NCBI GenBank assembly: GCA_934678915.1
Contig: CAKUSF010000056.1
Coordinates: forward strand, 1-12,697
DNA from: an uncultured Bacteroidales bacterium
Lineage (GTDB): Bacteria > Bacteroidota > Bacteroidia > Bacteroidales > UBA932
Direction of reading: 5' to 3'
DNA: 12,697 nucleotides
Shown here piece by piece: positions 1 to 7,103 of the stretch (positions within the stretch are counted from its first letter, which is position 1; every line of letters begins with the position of its first letter). A model generated the notes under the pieces. That model did no database searches and was not told where the DNA came from. It saw only the letters and a program-made list of their open reading frames with translations. The translations under genes were made by a program, and so were the position numbers.

Positions 1-834
1 CAAAGCCTCTTCTATAGCCTCCAGTTTCACGTTAAGTCCTGAAGTAGGCGAGTCGATCGCATTCTTGATAGCCTCCAGTTTCTCATTGGCCGTCCCAGCT
101 GCCGAGTTCAAAGCATCAATCACCTTCTTCACAAGACCGAGAGTGCTGTCCTCTCCGACAAGGCCTGAATTAACCGCCCCTTCAATAAGAGCAAGTTTAG
201 TACTAAGTTCCGTTGTCTGGCTCTTGATGGCTGACTCTATCGCTGTGAGTTTCTCTTCTACAGTTCCTTCCAATGAAGTAACAGCATCTTTCACCAGCCC
301 TATCGCAGCCGCATTGTCAGCCAAACCACTCTTTACAGCGGCCTCAATAAGCACCAGTTTGGCACTCAGTTCCACTGTCTGGCTCTTGATGGCTGACTCT
401 ATCGCTGTGAGTTTCTCCTCGAGCGAACCTGTCAATGACTCAATCGCAGTCTTCATGAGACCGAGAGCTGTCTCATTCTTGTCGATAGCCTCTCCTAAAC
501 CATTTTCTATTAACGCAAGAGCCTTCTCCAAAAGGATAAGTTTTGCGTTGAGATCAGATGTCTGAGCTTCTATCGCGGCCTTGACAGCATCGATTTTTTC
601 AGACACGCTCATATTCATAGAATTGATCGCATTGATGAGCTTGTCGGCCATCTCCTCATACTTAAGAACACCATTCTCATAAGCCTTGGTCAAAAGTTCC
701 ATTTTCTGGGAAAAGGTCATCGTCTGATTCTTCAGAGCCTCATCAATGAGCCCGATCTTCTCAGAAAGAGTCAACGTCTGGCTCGTCATGGCCTCCTCAA
801 GTAGTTTCATCTTTTCAGAGAGAGTCGTAGTCTG
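1..834 (-). repeat. Array of about 15 18-residue repeats, with a 54-residue duplication
   Basis: The units begin at residue 49 of the lipoprotein, for example QTTTLSEKMKLLEEAMTS, then QTLTLSEKIGLIDEALKN, then QTMTFSQKMELLTKAYEN. Most are exactly 18 residues. Residues 182-235 and 236-289 form a higher-order repeat of 54 residues (three units, 162 bp). At the DNA level positions 214-255 and 376-417 are identical over 42 bp, exactly 162 bp apart, which indicates a fairly recent duplication or conversion. Eighteen residues equal five turns of an ideal alpha-helix, so equivalent side chains fall on the same face of a helix. Confidence 0.85.
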
Positions 835-978
835 GTCATTTAGAGCTTTCACGAGTTCACTGTAGTCGTTATTCACCACAGTTGTCTGCTGAAATCTGAT
901 GTCCGGGGAGTCATACTCACACGAAACAACCACCGCCATCATTGCACAGGCAGCGAGGGTAACAAGTAATCTTTTCAT
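1..978 (-). CDS. Partial lipoprotein made of 18-residue helical repeats
   Basis: Reading the minus strand from the ATG at 978-976 gives 326 uninterrupted codons to the left edge, so the gene is 3'-truncated by the window. The N-terminus is a lipoprotein signal peptide (K2, R3, hydrophobic residues 4-18, then VVSC with Cys20 as probable lipid-modified residue), so the protein is probably anchored to the outer or inner membrane. After a spacer (about residues 21-48) almost everything is an alpha-helix-favouring repeat. Consecutive units of 18 residues, with pattern QTxxLSxKxxLIExAxxS, can be laid end to end from residue 49 to 326, with one 7-residue and one 3-residue insertion. Gly and Pro are rare. 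No catalytic motif or known domain is recognised. It lies downstream of the histidine kinase on the same strand after a 122-bp gap holding its own promoter candidate. It may be a surface or periplasmic coiled, stalk-like protein; function unknown. That the reading frame is real is strongly supported by the signal peptide plus the repeats. Confidence 0.85.
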   Translation of the reverse strand, partial: MKRLLVTLAACAMMAVVVSCEYDSPDIRFQQTTVVNNDYSELVKALNDQTTTLSEKMKLLEEAMTSQTLTLSEKIGLIDEALKNQTMTFSQKMELLTKAYENGVLKYEEMADKLINAINSMNMSVSEKIDAVKAAIEAQTSDLNAKLILLEKALALIENGLGEAIDKNETALGLMKTAIESLTGSLEEKLTAIESAIKSQTVELSAKLVLIEAAVKSGLADNAAAIGLVKDAVTSLEGTVEEKLTAIESAIKSQTTELSTKLALIEGAVNSGLVGEDSTLGLVKKVIDALNSAAGTANEKLEAIKNAIDSPTSGLNVKLEAIEEAL

Positions 979-1027
979 AAAATCGGGTTTAAGCGGCATT
1001 CGCCTGTTATTATAATCAAATTTAAAC

Positions 1028-1051
1028 GCATAGGTTGCATAACCTATGCAA
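1028..1051. promoter_or_regulatory. Two overlapping inverted repeats before the repeat lipoprotein
   Basis: Between the kinase stop and the lipoprotein start lies GCATAGGTT (1028-1036), GCAT, AACCTATGC (1041-1049), a perfect 9-bp inverted repeat with a 4-nt loop. Sharing most of its bases is TTGCATA (1035-1041), ACC, TATGCAA (1045-1051), a perfect 7-bp inverted repeat. The two cannot form as hairpins together. It may be an operator for a dimeric regulator, a structured 5' leader of the lipoprotein, or a weak terminator for the kinase transcript; sequence alone does not decide. Confidence 0.45.
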
Positions 1052-1079
1052 GTTAAGCATTATTTCTTATTCTAACAAA
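1048..1079 (-). promoter_or_regulatory. Candidate promoter of the repeat lipoprotein
   Basis: On the minus strand TTTG (1079-1076) is followed after 20 bp by TAACTTGC (1055-1048), which matches four of the six fixed bases of the Bacteroidota -7 element TAnnTTTG at about the expected spacing. The start of transcription would fall near 1042, inside the inverted repeats, leaving a leader of about 60 nt before the ATG. The match is partial. Confidence 0.3.
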
Positions 1080-1100
1080 ACTATGAGAAGCTATAGTCAC

Positions 1101-1931
1101 TTAATCAACTTTAGGCAGAGTGAAGATAAACTCCAGGCCACCTGCGACTCCACATCTGACAGAAATGGTACCGCGATGAAGCAAAACAGCGTTCTTGACT
1201 ATCGCTAGTCCAAGTCCCGTGCCTCCCATCTTGCGCGAGCGTCCTTTGTCAATGCGATAGAATCTCTCAAAAAGGTGAGGAATATGCTCAGGTGAGACAC
1301 CCGGTCCATTGTCCGAAAAACTAAACTTGTAGAAAGACTCGTCCTCAGACAGAAGCTGTACCGTGATTGTCACCCCATCGCCACCATAAGCAATGGAATT
1401 GTCAGTAAGGTTTCTGAATATAGAATATAGCAGCGAAGGGTTTCCGTTCACTTCCACTCCAGGTTCAATCAAAGCACGGAACGTCACGTGGTTGTTTTCC
1501 ATCTGCATGGACACATCCCTTCGGATGGACTGAAGGAGTTCAGGAATATTCACTCTCTCAAACTCATAGCCCTGCGGGGCGTCATCTAGCTTGTTCAATG
1601 TCGAGATGTCCGCCAAAAGGCTTGAAAGACGACGGCTTTGGGCATAGCAACTATTGATAAACTGAGCCTTTGTGCCTTCGTCCATGTCCGGATTGGACAC
1701 AATGGTCTCAAGATAGCCCTGAATGCTGCTGACAGGGGTCTTTAACTCATGGGCTACATTCTGAGTAAGCTGCCTTTTCAGTCGAGCCTTGTCCTCCTCG
1801 CTATCCCTAAGCCTGTCATTCATGCTCACTTTACCCTTCTCGATCGACTTTTTAAGATGAACATACCGCCCTCTCAAAGTGATCAACGCGAGAACCAACA
1901 AGACAATGACTATTGACAAGAGCACCATCAT
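1101..1931 (-). CDS. Short membrane sensor histidine kinase
   Basis: This 276-residue kinase autophosphorylates on a histidine and passes the phosphate to the neighbouring response regulator. One hydrophobic segment (residues about 2-19) followed by Arg20, Arg22 and Lys27-28 anchors it in the inner membrane with the catalytic part in the cytoplasm. A charged helical linker (about 23-55) leads into the HisKA domain with the H-box VAHELKTP (His61). The HATPase_c domain shows the N-box RNLTDN (Asn178), the G1 box DNGPG (207-211), the F-box LFERFY (220-225) and the G2 box GGTGLGLAIV (236-245). No periplasmic, PAS or HAMP domain is present, so it is shorter than typical PhoR-like kinases. The ATG overlaps the stop of the response regulator gene by 4 bp (ATGA), which fixes the start and implies translational coupling. 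A second Met codon follows immediately and could also be used. Confidence 0.93.
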   Translation of the reverse strand: MMVLLSIVIVLLVLALITLRGRYVHLKKSIEKGKVSMNDRLRDSEEDKARLKRQLTQNVAHELKTPVSSIQGYLETIVSNPDMDEGTKAQFINSCYAQSRRLSSLLADISTLNKLDDAPQGYEFERVNIPELLQSIRRDVSMQMENNHVTFRALIEPGVEVNGNPSLLYSIFRNLTDNSIAYGGDGVTITVQLLSEDESFYKFSFSDNGPGVSPEHIPHLFERFYRIDKGRSRKMGGTGLGLAIVKNAVLLHRGTISVRCGVAGGLEFIFTLPKVD

Positions 1932-2593
1932 TTTTCCTCATAAAGATAGCCAAACCCGTGACGAGAGATGATTCTGTCACCATATTCCCCGATTTTTTTG
2001 CGAAGACGGGTAATGTTCACATCCACCGTCCGGTCCGTGACAATCACATCGTCCGGCCACACTGTCGAAAGAATATCCTCCCTCGAAAAGACCTTTCCCT
2101 TATTGTTAAACAGCAACTTGAATATCTCATATTCAATTCTGGTCAAGGATGCCTCCTTTCCACCAACCATCACTACTTTCTTGTCATCGTCTATGACAAT
2201 ATCCTCTGGAACCTGTCTAGTGGAAGCAGTTCGTCTCAGGACTGCTTTCACGCGGGACAAGACCTCCCGAATTGAAAAAGGCTTGGAAATGTAGTCATCC
2301 GCCCCAAGGTCAAGTCCTTCCACGGCATCGTCTTCTGTGTCGCGTGCTGTTATGAAAATCACAGGAATCCTCTCAGTGTCATGCTCAGATTTAAGCCGAC
2401 GTGCCAAATCGAACCCCGACATTCCACCCATCATCACGTCAAGGAGCAGCAGATCAAAGGATGCAGGATTAAGTTCCAAAGCCTCTTCGGATGAGTTGGC
2501 GGACAACACTTCATAACCTTCCTTAGTCAGGTTGAATTTGAGGATAGTACAGATGTCCTCTTCATCGTCAACAACGAGTATTCGGGTCGGCAT
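1928..2593 (-). CDS. OmpR/PhoB-family response regulator
   Basis: A 221-residue transcription factor controlled by phosphorylation. The receiver domain (about 3-118) has all the usual residues: acidic pair Asp9/Asp10, phospho-acceptor Asp52 in LLLLDVMMG, Thr82, and Lys104 in SKPF. The C-terminal winged-helix domain (about 126-219) carries the trans_reg_C pattern, including LTRIEYEIFKLL, the recognition-helix region TVDVNITRLRKKIG, and the final wing with RHGFGYLY. It is the first gene of the minus-strand unit and overlaps the kinase that probably phosphorylates it. Target genes are not visible. The downstream repeat lipoprotein and the divergent aminotransferase are the nearest candidates, but this is only positional. 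Confidence 0.95.
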   Translation of the reverse strand: MPTRILVVDDEEDICTILKFNLTKEGYEVLSANSSEEALELNPASFDLLLLDVMMGGMSGFDLARRLKSEHDTERIPVIFITARDTEDDAVEGLDLGADDYISKPFSIREVLSRVKAVLRRTASTRQVPEDIVIDDDKKVVMVGGKEASLTRIEYEIFKLLFNNKGKVFSREDILSTVWPDDVIVTDRTVDVNITRLRKKIGEYGDRIISRHGFGYLYEEK

Positions 2594-2637
2594 AACAATT
2601 ATTTTAATAATTTCCGCTAAGATAACGACATTTTTCT

Positions 2638-2645
2638 TAAATTTG
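2638..2645 (+). promoter_or_regulatory. Candidate -7 element for the aminotransferase
   Basis: The 75-bp divergent gap between the response regulator and the aminotransferase is AT-rich. TAAATTTG at 2638-2645 matches the Bacteroidota -7 consensus TAnnTTTG perfectly, 23 bp before the ATG, which would give a short leader. No good TTTG is found at the expected -33 position, so confidence is limited. Confidence 0.35.
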
Positions 2646-2668
2646 GGGATATTAACAACATAATTAAT

Positions 2669-3889
2669 ATGCCCAAGATTTCATTACGCGGGGAAAAGAT
2701 TCCCGCTTCTCCAATCAGAAAACTAACCCCGTTCTCTGACGCTGCCAAAGGACGTGGGGTCAAAGTCTATCACTTGAACATCGGACAGCCTGACCTTCCG
2801 ACACCTCAGAAAGCGTTGGATTCTCTGAAGACCATCACAAGGACAACGCTTGAGTATAGCCCAAGCCAAGGATTGAAATCACTAAGGGGCAAGCTGGTAG
2901 GTTATTACAGCCGCTTTGGAATCCATGTCAATGATAACGAAATAATAGTCACCACGGGTGGTTCCGAAGCCCTTCTTCTTACCTTTATGGCTTGCTTGAA
3001 CCCTGGAGATGAGATAATAATGACAGAACCTGGGTATGCGAACTACATTTCATTTGCAGTCACGGCAGGAGTGACGGTAAAGACTGTCACATCGAAGATT
3101 GAGGACGGATTTGCACTGCCTTCAGTGGAAGATTTTGAGAAGGCCATCACCGAGAAGACTAAGGCTATTCTCATCTGCAACCCTAACAATCCTACCGGCT
3201 ATCTTTACTCAGAAGAAGAACTCTACAGACTGCGTGACATTGTCCGTGACCATGACCTATACCTGTTCGCTGACGAAGTTTACAGAGAGTTCCGCTACAC
3301 TGACGCACCTTACCTTTCAGCTCTGAATCTTGAAGGCATCGAGGACAACGTCATCGTGATTGACTCAGTTTCAAAGAGATATTCAGAATGCGGAACCCGA
3401 ATCGGCATGATCGTCAGCCACAACGCTGAAGCGATGAAAGCGATTCTAAAATTCTGCCAGGCAAGACTCAGCCCGCCACTTCTCGGACAGATTGTTGCCG
3501 AAGCATCCATTGAAGGCACGGAGGAATATTCAAAAGCATGTTTTGACGAGTACCTTGCGCGTCGTGACTTCTTCATTGCTGGTCTGAACAAGATTCCTGG
3601 CGTGTACTCACCGATGCCTAACGGTGCATTCTACACCGTCGCCTCTCTCCCTGTCGAGAATGCAGAAGATTTCTGTTCATGGTGTCTCACAGACTTCTCC
3701 TATAAAGACTCAGGCACACCGGAAGGATTTAGCGGAGAGACCGTGATGATGGCACCGGCTGCTGGTTTCTACAGCACTCCGGGCCTTGGCAAGAACCAAG
3801 TCCGCATGGCCTACGTTCTTAAGAAAGAAGATCTGTCTCGTTCGCTCATCGTCCTTGAAAAAGCCCTTGAGGCCTACAAAAACAGATAG
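2669..3889 (+). CDS. PLP-dependent aminotransferase, class I/II (fold type I)
   Basis: A cytoplasmic 406-residue enzyme that moves an amino group between an amino acid and a 2-oxo acid with pyridoxal phosphate. It fits the AspC/PatA-like aminotransferase group. Visible motifs are the substrate-side NIGQPDLPTP (37-46), the phosphate-binding GGSEA (97-101), ICNPNNPTGY (169-178, with Asn174 contacting the cofactor), ADEVY (201-205, Asp202 and Tyr205), the Schiff-base lysine in SVSKRYSECGTRIG (Lys236, Arg244), and the C-terminal carboxylate-binding arginine in NQVRMAY (Arg379). Length is normal for the family and all key residues are present. Substrate specificity (aspartate, aromatic or alanine) cannot be read from the sequence, so no symbol is given. 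It stands alone: divergent from the two-component genes and separated from the SusC operon by 169 bp with promoter candidates and a hairpin. Confidence 0.95.
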   Translation: MPKISLRGEKIPASPIRKLTPFSDAAKGRGVKVYHLNIGQPDLPTPQKALDSLKTITRTTLEYSPSQGLKSLRGKLVGYYSRFGIHVNDNEIIVTTGGSEALLLTFMACLNPGDEIIMTEPGYANYISFAVTAGVTVKTVTSKIEDGFALPSVEDFEKAITEKTKAILICNPNNPTGYLYSEEELYRLRDIVRDHDLYLFADEVYREFRYTDAPYLSALNLEGIEDNVIVIDSVSKRYSECGTRIGMIVSHNAEAMKAILKFCQARLSPPLLGQIVAEASIEGTEEYSKACFDEYLARRDFFIAGLNKIPGVYSPMPNGAFYTVASLPVENAEDFCSWCLTDFSYKDSGTPEGFSGETVMMAPAAGFYSTPGLGKNQVRMAYVLKKEDLSRSLIVLEKALEAYKNR

Positions 3890-3910
3890 TAACTCGTTCA
3901 CATTAATCGT

Positions 3911-3968
3911 TTTGCACAACGTTTCATCGCCAGAAAGTTTGTGATTTTGGATTTTTTGTCTAACTTCA
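3911..3968 (+). promoter_or_regulatory. Tandem candidate promoters of the SusC operon
   Basis: Two TTTG-N19 arrangements overlap. The first is TTTG (3911-3914), 19 bp, AAAGTTTG (3934-3941), matching five of six fixed bases of TAnnTTTG. The second uses the TTTG at 3938-3941, 19 bp, TAACTTCA (3961-3968), matching four of six. Either would start transcription upstream of the 3981-4033 hairpin and give a leader of roughly 85-110 nt before the SusC ATG. Confidence 0.4.
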
Positions 3969-3980
3969 CGGCTTCGAAAA

Positions 3981-4033
3981 ATAAAACCTAGAACTTGTCG
4001 CACTACATCAAATAGTGCGACAAGTTGTTTTAT
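3981..4033 (+). promoter_or_regulatory. Long hairpin in the SusC leader, possible attenuator or terminator
   Basis: AACTTGTCGCACTA (3992-4005) and TAGTGCGACAAGTT (4013-4026) form a perfect 14-bp stem with a 7-nt loop. Outside it ATAAAAC (3981-3987) pairs with GTTTTAT (4027-4033), so 21 bp pair in total with only a 4-nt CTAG bulge on the left side. It ends 25 bp before the SusC ATG. With GTTTTAT after the inner stem it could terminate the aminotransferase transcript. However, no promoter fits in the short stretch after it, so the SusC message probably carries it, which suggests an attenuation or stability element. Confidence 0.55.
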
Positions 4034-4058
4034 AACAAGCATTTAGGGTAATTATAAT

Positions 4059-7000
4059 ATGAAACGTATCGCTACATTTCTGTTGATTCTCCTTTGTGGA
4101 ATCGCCCTCTACGGTCAGAGTCCGAAAAAGGTCTCCGGTGTCGTCAAGGACGATGCCGGCAATCCTTTACCGGGAGCCACAGTGACCGTCAAAGGCCAGT
4201 CGAAGAAAGTCTATGCGCTGACGGATCTTGACGGTCGCTACACAATCTCGGTTCCGGGACTCACCGAGGACACCGAACTGGAGTTCTCCTATCTTGGCAT
4301 GAAGCCCTCCGAAGTCAAAGTTGGAAAACGCTCCGTGGTGGATGTCGTGATGTCCACCGATGGCAACATCCTTGACGAGGTCGTCATCGTTGCTGGCTAC
4401 GGTCTGGCGCAGAAACGTTCGGACATGACTGGATCGGCCTTTCAGGTTGATTCCAAAAAACTTGAGAAACTTCCCGCAGCTCGCATTGACAACCTGCTTG
4501 ACGGAATGGTTCCAGGACTGACAATCGAAGAGAAGGATGGCTCTACCGGAGGTCGCTCTCAGTATAGAATCCGTGTCCGGGGAGATGCGTCCCTGAGTGC
4601 CAGTTCCGAGCCTTTGTGGATCATAGACGGTGTTCCAGTCTACACCGGCACAAGGACTTCCTCCACCCTTTCCGGAATGAGCTATAATGTCAGTCCTTTG
4701 TCTTTCATCAACCCAGATGACATCGAATCCATGACTGTCCTTAAAGACGCTGCGACCACCGCTCTTTATGGAGCTGATGGAGCCAACGGTGTCATTCTGG
4801 TTACGACAAAATCCGGAGATGGAGACTCAAAACTACGCGTGAACGCCTCTGTAAGGTACGGTGTGTCTCAGGTTGACCGCTCCACACTCCTCAGGCTCTG
4901 CTCTACAGAGCAGTGGTGGGCGCTTGCAGAGGAGGCCTGGACCAATGCTGGTTACTCAATGGACAATTTCCCTTATCAAGACAACGAGCACAATTCCTAC
5001 TCAACGACAAGCACAAACTGGTACGATGTGTATTTCGGGACTGGCTCAAACGCACAGTACAATGTCTCTGTCAGCAGTGGAGGAGCCAAAGCCAAGCATT
5101 ATCTCTCCCTTAGCTACTACAACGAGAAAACCGTTGTCAAAGGAAATGAACAGCAGCGGTTCTCTGTTAGGAACAGAAGCTCGTACAAATTAGGAAAGAG
5201 GCTTTCGGCCGATGTCAACCTTTCACTTTCATACAATGTGAACGACATCCTTTCCGTTTCGAGGAACGAATTGAAAGTCATCCCAATTTTTTCACCTTAC
5301 GATGAGGACGGATCCACTCCGAGGCTTTACAATTACTACAGTCGTGATGTCAACAAGTACACTCCTCAAATGTACAAATTCGTCTACAGTTCCGTGGCAG
5401 ACAGAAAGTACAACGACAACACTCAGAGAACGATAGCCGGAGACGGAGACCTTACCCTCAAATACGAGATACTGGACGGACTGACAGCTACGGTTCAAGG
5501 TGGAGCGAACATTCTCTCCGGTCTGGAGATGCTCTACTACTCCAAACACACGCTTGATGGCATCACTGAGAGTTCCGAGCAGGACGGCTACTCCAGAAGA
5601 TCCGCGGCCTACGCGTTCACATGGAACAACATCGACCGTCTCAACTTCAACCGCAGGTTCGGGAAACACTCTGTCGGAGCCTTGGCTGGAATCGAATTGG
5701 TCAACAAGGAGAACCGCAGCCTTTACGCCACTGGAGCCGGCTTCGCCAACGACAACATAAAGGAAATCTACTACGCCCAGGAGAGCACCCGCAAGGGAGC
5801 GTCAAGCGCAAGCAACAGCAGATCACTGTCATACATGGCTCAGGCGACATATTCTTACGACAACAGGTACTACGTTTCCGCGTCATGGCGGCGTCAAGGA
5901 TATTCATCCTTCAGTACATATTCCAGATGGGGTGATTTCTCCTCTGTCGGACTGTCATGGAACGCCCACAATGAGAAATGGTACAATATTCTTTGGATGG
6001 ACAAACTCAAGATCAAGGCTTCATTCGGAAACAGCGGCAACTCAAGGGTTGACACCAGTGCCGCCTATGGGTCATATTCCTACAATTCAGGAGATTACTA
6101 TGGAGGAATCATGGGTGCCACCCAGAGTTCCGCTCCTAATCCTGGTCTGAGTTGGGAGAACACCTACATACTCAATGCAGGAATCAATTTGGGGTTCCTC
6201 AATGGAAGGGTGGATCTTGAGGTCGAGGCCTACGACAAGTACACGACAGGACTTCTCTACAGCGGCCGGGTCTCATCAATCATCACAGATGCCACCGTGA
6301 CCAGAAATGTCGGGGCAATCGAAAACCAAGGGCTAGAATTCACGTTGTCAACCAGGTTGTTTGATAATCCAAAGTTCAAGTGGAACATGGATTTCAACGG
6401 ATCTCTCAACAGGAATGTCATAAGGGAACTCTACAAGGACATGCACACAGGTTTCTTTGACAGTGTCTGGATGGTTGGAGCTAGCAAAAGCGACTGGTGG
6501 CTCAGCAGATGGGCCGGTGTCGATCCAGCCACAGGCAACCCTATGTGGTACACAGTCGATGGTGATCTTACATTCAATTTCTCATACGACAACAGAGTCC
6601 TTCTACCGGAGTACAGCAAAGAGCCTGATCTCAGCGGTGGTTTTTCCAACACATTCTCTTTTGGCCCTTTCAGCGCCAGGGTGATGATGACTTACTCTAT
6701 CGGAGGATGGACACTCACGTCCTACACGCAGGATGACGGACACGACATCATCGGGTTCAACACCGTTGTTGAAGACCTTGACCATTGGAGGAAGCCAGGA
6801 GATATCTCCAAGAACCCTAAGTACGTCTACAACAGTTCTAATATGTCCACCATGAGTTCGACACGGTTCCTCTACAGCAAGACCAATGTCCAGCTCAAGA
6901 ACGTGACCTTGACTTACACGTTCCCTAAATCATTGTGCCGCAAGGCTCGCCTATCCGGAGCATCGTTCTCGCTGATGGGGGACAATCTTTACCTCTGGTG

Positions 7001-7097
7001 TCCGGGACAAAGCAAGTCAAGGAACAGCTACAAGACCATCACCTACTCAATGGGCGTTACCCGCTCCGTGTCAGGACAGCTTTCACTTAATTTTTAG
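4059..7097 (+). CDS. SusC/RagA-family TonB-dependent outer-membrane receptor
   Basis: A 1012-residue outer-membrane transporter, normal length for SusC proteins, that imports ligand captured by its SusD partner using TonB energy. In order: signal peptide (1 to about 20, ending LYGQ); CarboxypepD_reg-like domain (about 25-98, VSGVVKDDAGNPLPGATVTV, then TDLDGRYTISV); a TonB-box-like segment LDEVVIVAGYG (105-115); the plug (about 116-253) with the family signatures LWIIDGVPV (187-195) and DIESMTVLKDAATTALYG (221-238); and a barrel rich in Tyr, Ser and Asn ending in SGQLSLNF with the terminal Phe expected of outer-membrane barrels. There is no STN domain before the carboxypeptidase-like domain, so it is not of the type that signals to a FecR-like anti-sigma factor, which agrees with the absence of such genes nearby. 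It is the first gene of the operon; the SusD start follows after 6 bp. The ligand is not predictable. Confidence 0.97.
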   Translation: MKRIATFLLILLCGIALYGQSPKKVSGVVKDDAGNPLPGATVTVKGQSKKVYALTDLDGRYTISVPGLTEDTELEFSYLGMKPSEVKVGKRSVVDVVMSTDGNILDEVVIVAGYGLAQKRSDMTGSAFQVDSKKLEKLPAARIDNLLDGMVPGLTIEEKDGSTGGRSQYRIRVRGDASLSASSEPLWIIDGVPVYTGTRTSSTLSGMSYNVSPLSFINPDDIESMTVLKDAATTALYGADGANGVILVTTKSGDGDSKLRVNASVRYGVSQVDRSTLLRLCSTEQWWALAEEAWTNAGYSMDNFPYQDNEHNSYSTTSTNWYDVYFGTGSNAQYNVSVSSGGAKAKHYLSLSYYNEKTVVKGNEQQRFSVRNRSSYKLGKRLSADVNLSLSYNVNDILSVSRNELKVIPIFSPYDEDGSTPRLYNYYSRDVNKYTPQMYKFVYSSVADRKYNDNTQRTIAGDGDLTLKYEILDGLTATVQGGANILSGLEMLYYSKHTLDGITESSEQDGYSRRSAAYAFTWNNIDRLNFNRRFGKHSVGALAGIELVNKENRSLYATGAGFANDNIKEIYYAQESTRKGASSASNSRSLSYMAQATYSYDNRYYVSASWRRQGYSSFSTYSRWGDFSSVGLSWNAHNEKWYNILWMDKLKIKASFGNSGNSRVDTSAAYGSYSYNSGDYYGGIMGATQSSAPNPGLSWENTYILNAGINLGFLNGRVDLEVEAYDKYTTGLLYSGRVSSIITDATVTRNVGAIENQGLEFTLSTRLFDNPKFKWNMDFNGSLNRNVIRELYKDMHTGFFDSVWMVGASKSDWWLSRWAGVDPATGNPMWYTVDGDLTFNFSYDNRVLLPEYSKEPDLSGGFSNTFSFGPFSARVMMTYSIGGWTLTSYTQDDGHDIIGFNTVVEDLDHWRKPGDISKNPKYVYNSSNMSTMSSTRFLYSKTNVQLKNVTLTYTFPKSLCRKARLSGASFSLMGDNLYLWCPGQSKSRNSYKTITYSMGVTRSVSGQLSLNF

Positions 7098-7103
7098 AAT
7101 GAA

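Noticed and set aside
65..565. Plus-strand open frame of 166 codons
   Set aside because: It is the antisense shadow of the 18-residue repeat lipoprotein, whose minus-strand frame is open for all 978 bases and has a signal peptide. The Ser/Ala-rich plus product has no start context or domain.
1913..2294. Plus-strand open frames opposite the response regulator
   Set aside because: They are antisense to a full-length, motif-complete response regulator and show no recognisable protein features.
1101..2593. Two-component system as the dedicated regulator of the SusCD operon
   Set aside because: It is on the opposite strand and separated from the operon by an independent aminotransferase gene with its own promoter candidate. 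Typical SusCD regulators are hybrid two-component sensors or ECF sigma/anti-sigma pairs, which these are not. No shared motif was seen in the two promoter regions.
4059..7097. SusC as a signalling (FecA-like) receptor
   Set aside because: There is no STN domain between the signal peptide and the carboxypeptidase-like domain, and no sigma/anti-sigma genes are nearby.
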